A stretch of 6,805 bases of DNA from Patescibacteria group bacterium (GTDB lineage: Bacteria > Patescibacteriota > Gracilibacteria > UM-FILTER-43-11): contig JAJDCE010000087.1 of the NCBI GenBank assembly GCA_029260985.1, positions 1 to 6,805 of the forward strand. The letters run 5' to 3'. The position numbers and the translations under genes were made by a program. Shown here piece by piece: positions 5,712 through 6,805 of the stretch; within the stretch, counting starts at the first letter, position 1, and each line of letters starts with the position of its first letter. Below the pieces are notes generated by a model. The model ran no database searches and had not been told where the DNA came from. It was given only the letters and a program-made list of their open reading frames with translations.

Positions 5712-5769
5712 TGTCATTCCCGACTCCGATCGGGAATCTATAGATCTCCGATGGGGCTCGGAGATGACA
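5712..5769. repeat. Paired REP-like palindromic element between sufS and sufU
   Basis: Two 29-base units abut head to head with their centre at 5740/5741 (ATCTATAGAT). Unit 1 (5712-5740) has the stem ATTCCCGA/TCGGGAAT with loop CTCCGA. Unit 2 (5741-5769, inverted) has the stem ATCTCCGA/TCGGAGAT with a 6-base loop. In the same orientation the units match at 22 of 29 positions. The outer ends are TGTCAT and ATGACA. The form is that of a REPIN-like or miniature mobile repeat, similar in core (GTCATTCCCGA) to dispersed repeats known in many bacteria. It would form two hairpins in the sufS-sufU mRNA. Confidence 0.8.
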
Positions 5770-5797
5770 ATGGAGAGTAAGGATGACTTTTAGTAGT

Positions 5798-6805
5798 TTA
5801 GTTAAAATAATTAAATATCTCCTCAAGCACTTCACAGCACCTATCAATCTCATCCTCAGTATTATAAAAGGCAAGGCTAATACGGGCGGTGGCCGGCAAT
5901 TTACAAACATCCATCAAAGGTTGGGTGCAGTGCTGTCCGGCGCGGATGCAGATGTTTTTCTGAGAAAGCCCTTCAGCAATATCATGCGGATGAACGCCTT
6001 TCATGCTAAAAGAAACGATTGAGCCACGGTTCTTATTGTCCTGGGGCCCAATTAAGGTTATATAGGGTAGAGGAGTGAGTTTATTGAGCAGATGGTCTGT
6101 TAAATCTCTTTCTTGTTTTTGGATGGCTGAGAATCCAATTTTTACTAAATAATCGATCGCCGCTTTAAGCCCGACAGCTCCCGCTACATTCGGTGTGCCA
6201 GCCTCGAATTTATTCGGCAGTTCAGCCGAGGTAAAATGATCGGTAAATACTTCATTCACCATATCTCCACCACCTAAAAATGGAGGCATTGCATTTAAAA
6301 GCTCCTCTTTGCCATACAAAACGCCGATACCTGTCGGGCCGTATAGTTTGTGGCCGGTAAGAACCAAAAAATCCACATCCAATTGATGAGCATTTATCGG
6401 TTGGTGAACAGCTAACTGTGCCGCATCAACAAGAACTTTAGCGCCAACTGCGTGCGCAGCTTTTATTATCGGAGACAGGTCGGTTATTGTACCCATAACA
6501 TTAGACATTCCGGAAACTGATACCAGTTTTACATTTTTATCGATTAATTCAGGATCAAATTTGATATGTCCGTCATCAGTTACATCAAAATACCGGATTT
6601 CAATACCCTTTTTCTCCTTTAGCTGAAGCCAGGGGACAATATTGGCGTGGTGTTCGAGTTTACTGAGAATTACAAGATCACCCTCACTCATCATTTCACC
6701 CGATGAATGAGCAACAAGATTTACTGCCTCAGTGGCATTTTTGGTAAATACGACTTCACGTGGTTCTCTTGCGCCAATAAAATCAGCTACTGTGCGTCTG
6801 GCATT
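5798..6805 (-). CDS. sufS: Cysteine desulfurase SufS, N-terminus missing at right edge
   Basis: The frame is open to the right edge and ends with TAA at 5800-5798, giving 335 visible residues of a family of about 405. About 70-75 N-terminal residues are missing. The visible part starts NARRTVADFIGAREPREVVF, so the methionine at 6694 is internal. The protein is a PLP-dependent type II cysteine desulfurase, releasing sulfur from L-cysteine as an enzyme persulfide. Counting from the right edge, it shows the PLP-stacking histidine in SKLEHHANIVPW (about 52), the cofactor aspartate in VLVDAAQ (127), the Schiff-base lysine in TGHKLYGPTG (153), and the catalytic cysteine in RAGQHCTQPLM (293). The 140-residue Lys-to-Cys spacing fits SufS (138 in E. 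coli) and the short catalytic loop of type II enzymes. Downstream sufU is its natural sulfur acceptor. Any sufBCD genes would lie outside the window. Confidence 0.95.
   Translation of the reverse strand, partial: NARRTVADFIGAREPREVVFTKNATEAVNLVAHSSGEMMSEGDLVILSKLEHHANIVPWLQLKEKKGIEIRYFDVTDDGHIKFDPELIDKNVKLVSVSGMSNVMGTITDLSPIIKAAHAVGAKVLVDAAQLAVHQPINAHQLDVDFLVLTGHKLYGPTGIGVLYGKEELLNAMPPFLGGGDMVNEVFTDHFTSAELPNKFEAGTPNVAGAVGLKAAIDYLVKIGFSAIQKQERDLTDHLLNKLTPLPYITLIGPQDNKNRGSIVSFSMKGVHPHDIAEGLSQKNICIRAGQHCTQPLMDVCKLPATARISLAFYNTEDEIDRCCEVLEEIFNYFN

Noticed and set aside
5712..5769. CRISPR-like repeat or riboswitch between sufS and sufU
   Set aside because: There are only two inverted units with no spacers, and no ligand-type conserved core. 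A paired palindromic repeat explains it.
5698..5910. 70-residue minus-strand open frame over the paired palindrome
   Set aside because: It overlaps the end of sufS in another frame and runs through the repeat. The protein resembles nothing I recognise and has no independent start signal.
5783..6022. Plus-strand open frame with a GGAGAG-like site before its ATG
   Set aside because: It is antisense to the C-terminal part of SufS including the catalytic cysteine region. The upstream purines are chance sequence next to the repeat.
1..6805. TGA recoded as glycine (code 25), as in some candidate phyla
   Set aside because: No stop here is TGA, but no coding frame contains an internal TGA either, even in the glycine-rich pyrophosphatase, where recoding would show.

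Overview
The window looks like chromosomal DNA of an uncultured bacterium with a compact, moderately AT-rich genome. The gene mix is a secreted LamG-domain surface protein, a YtxH/histone H1-like protein, a membrane proton pyrophosphatase, and a SufS/SufU cysteine desulfurase pair followed by two DUF1858 mini-proteins. Together with very short gene spacings and weak ribosome binding sites, this resembles Patescibacteria (CPR) or similar candidate phyla. That placement is inference: no rRNA or universal marker gene is present. All six visible stop codons are TAA or TAG and no reading frame contains an internal TGA, so there is no sign of TGA recoding.

Layout. Positions 1-1941 (minus strand) hold the first 647 codons of a large secreted protein that runs off the left edge. 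It has a signal peptide, two LamG/concanavalin-like domains, a cysteine-containing beta-type module and a Thr/Gly/Ser-rich linker. A divergent intergenic region (1942-2096) carries a good sigma70-type promoter facing right and a weaker one facing left. Positions 2097-2696 (plus) encode a 199-residue YtxH-like protein with a long lysine/alanine tail. A 131-base leader with a plausible promoter, a small hairpin and a 14-base tandem repeat precedes the 673-residue membrane pyrophosphatase (2828-4849), whose sequence marks it as the K+-independent, proton-pumping type.

The right part is convergent to the pyrophosphatase. A perfect 46-base palindrome (4864-4909) with A/T flanks serves as a two-way terminator. 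On the minus strand, transcribed from right to left, lie sufS (N-terminus beyond the right edge), a 58-base paired palindromic repeat, sufU, and two small DUF1858 genes. The last three genes overlap or abut and are probably translationally coupled. SufS takes sulfur from cysteine and SufU accepts it. The two DUF1858 proteins are homologous: one keeps a CxxC pair and the other has lost it, suggesting an accessory role in sulfur or redox handling that cannot be proven from sequence.

The items most worth a second look are the DUF1858 pair in the suf operon, the SufU with shortened Cys2-Cys3 spacing, the paired palindrome with compensatory stem changes, and the YtxH/H1-like fusion with a strong internal Shine-Dalgarno plus GTG at its domain boundary. 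I do not see a clearly new multi-gene system.
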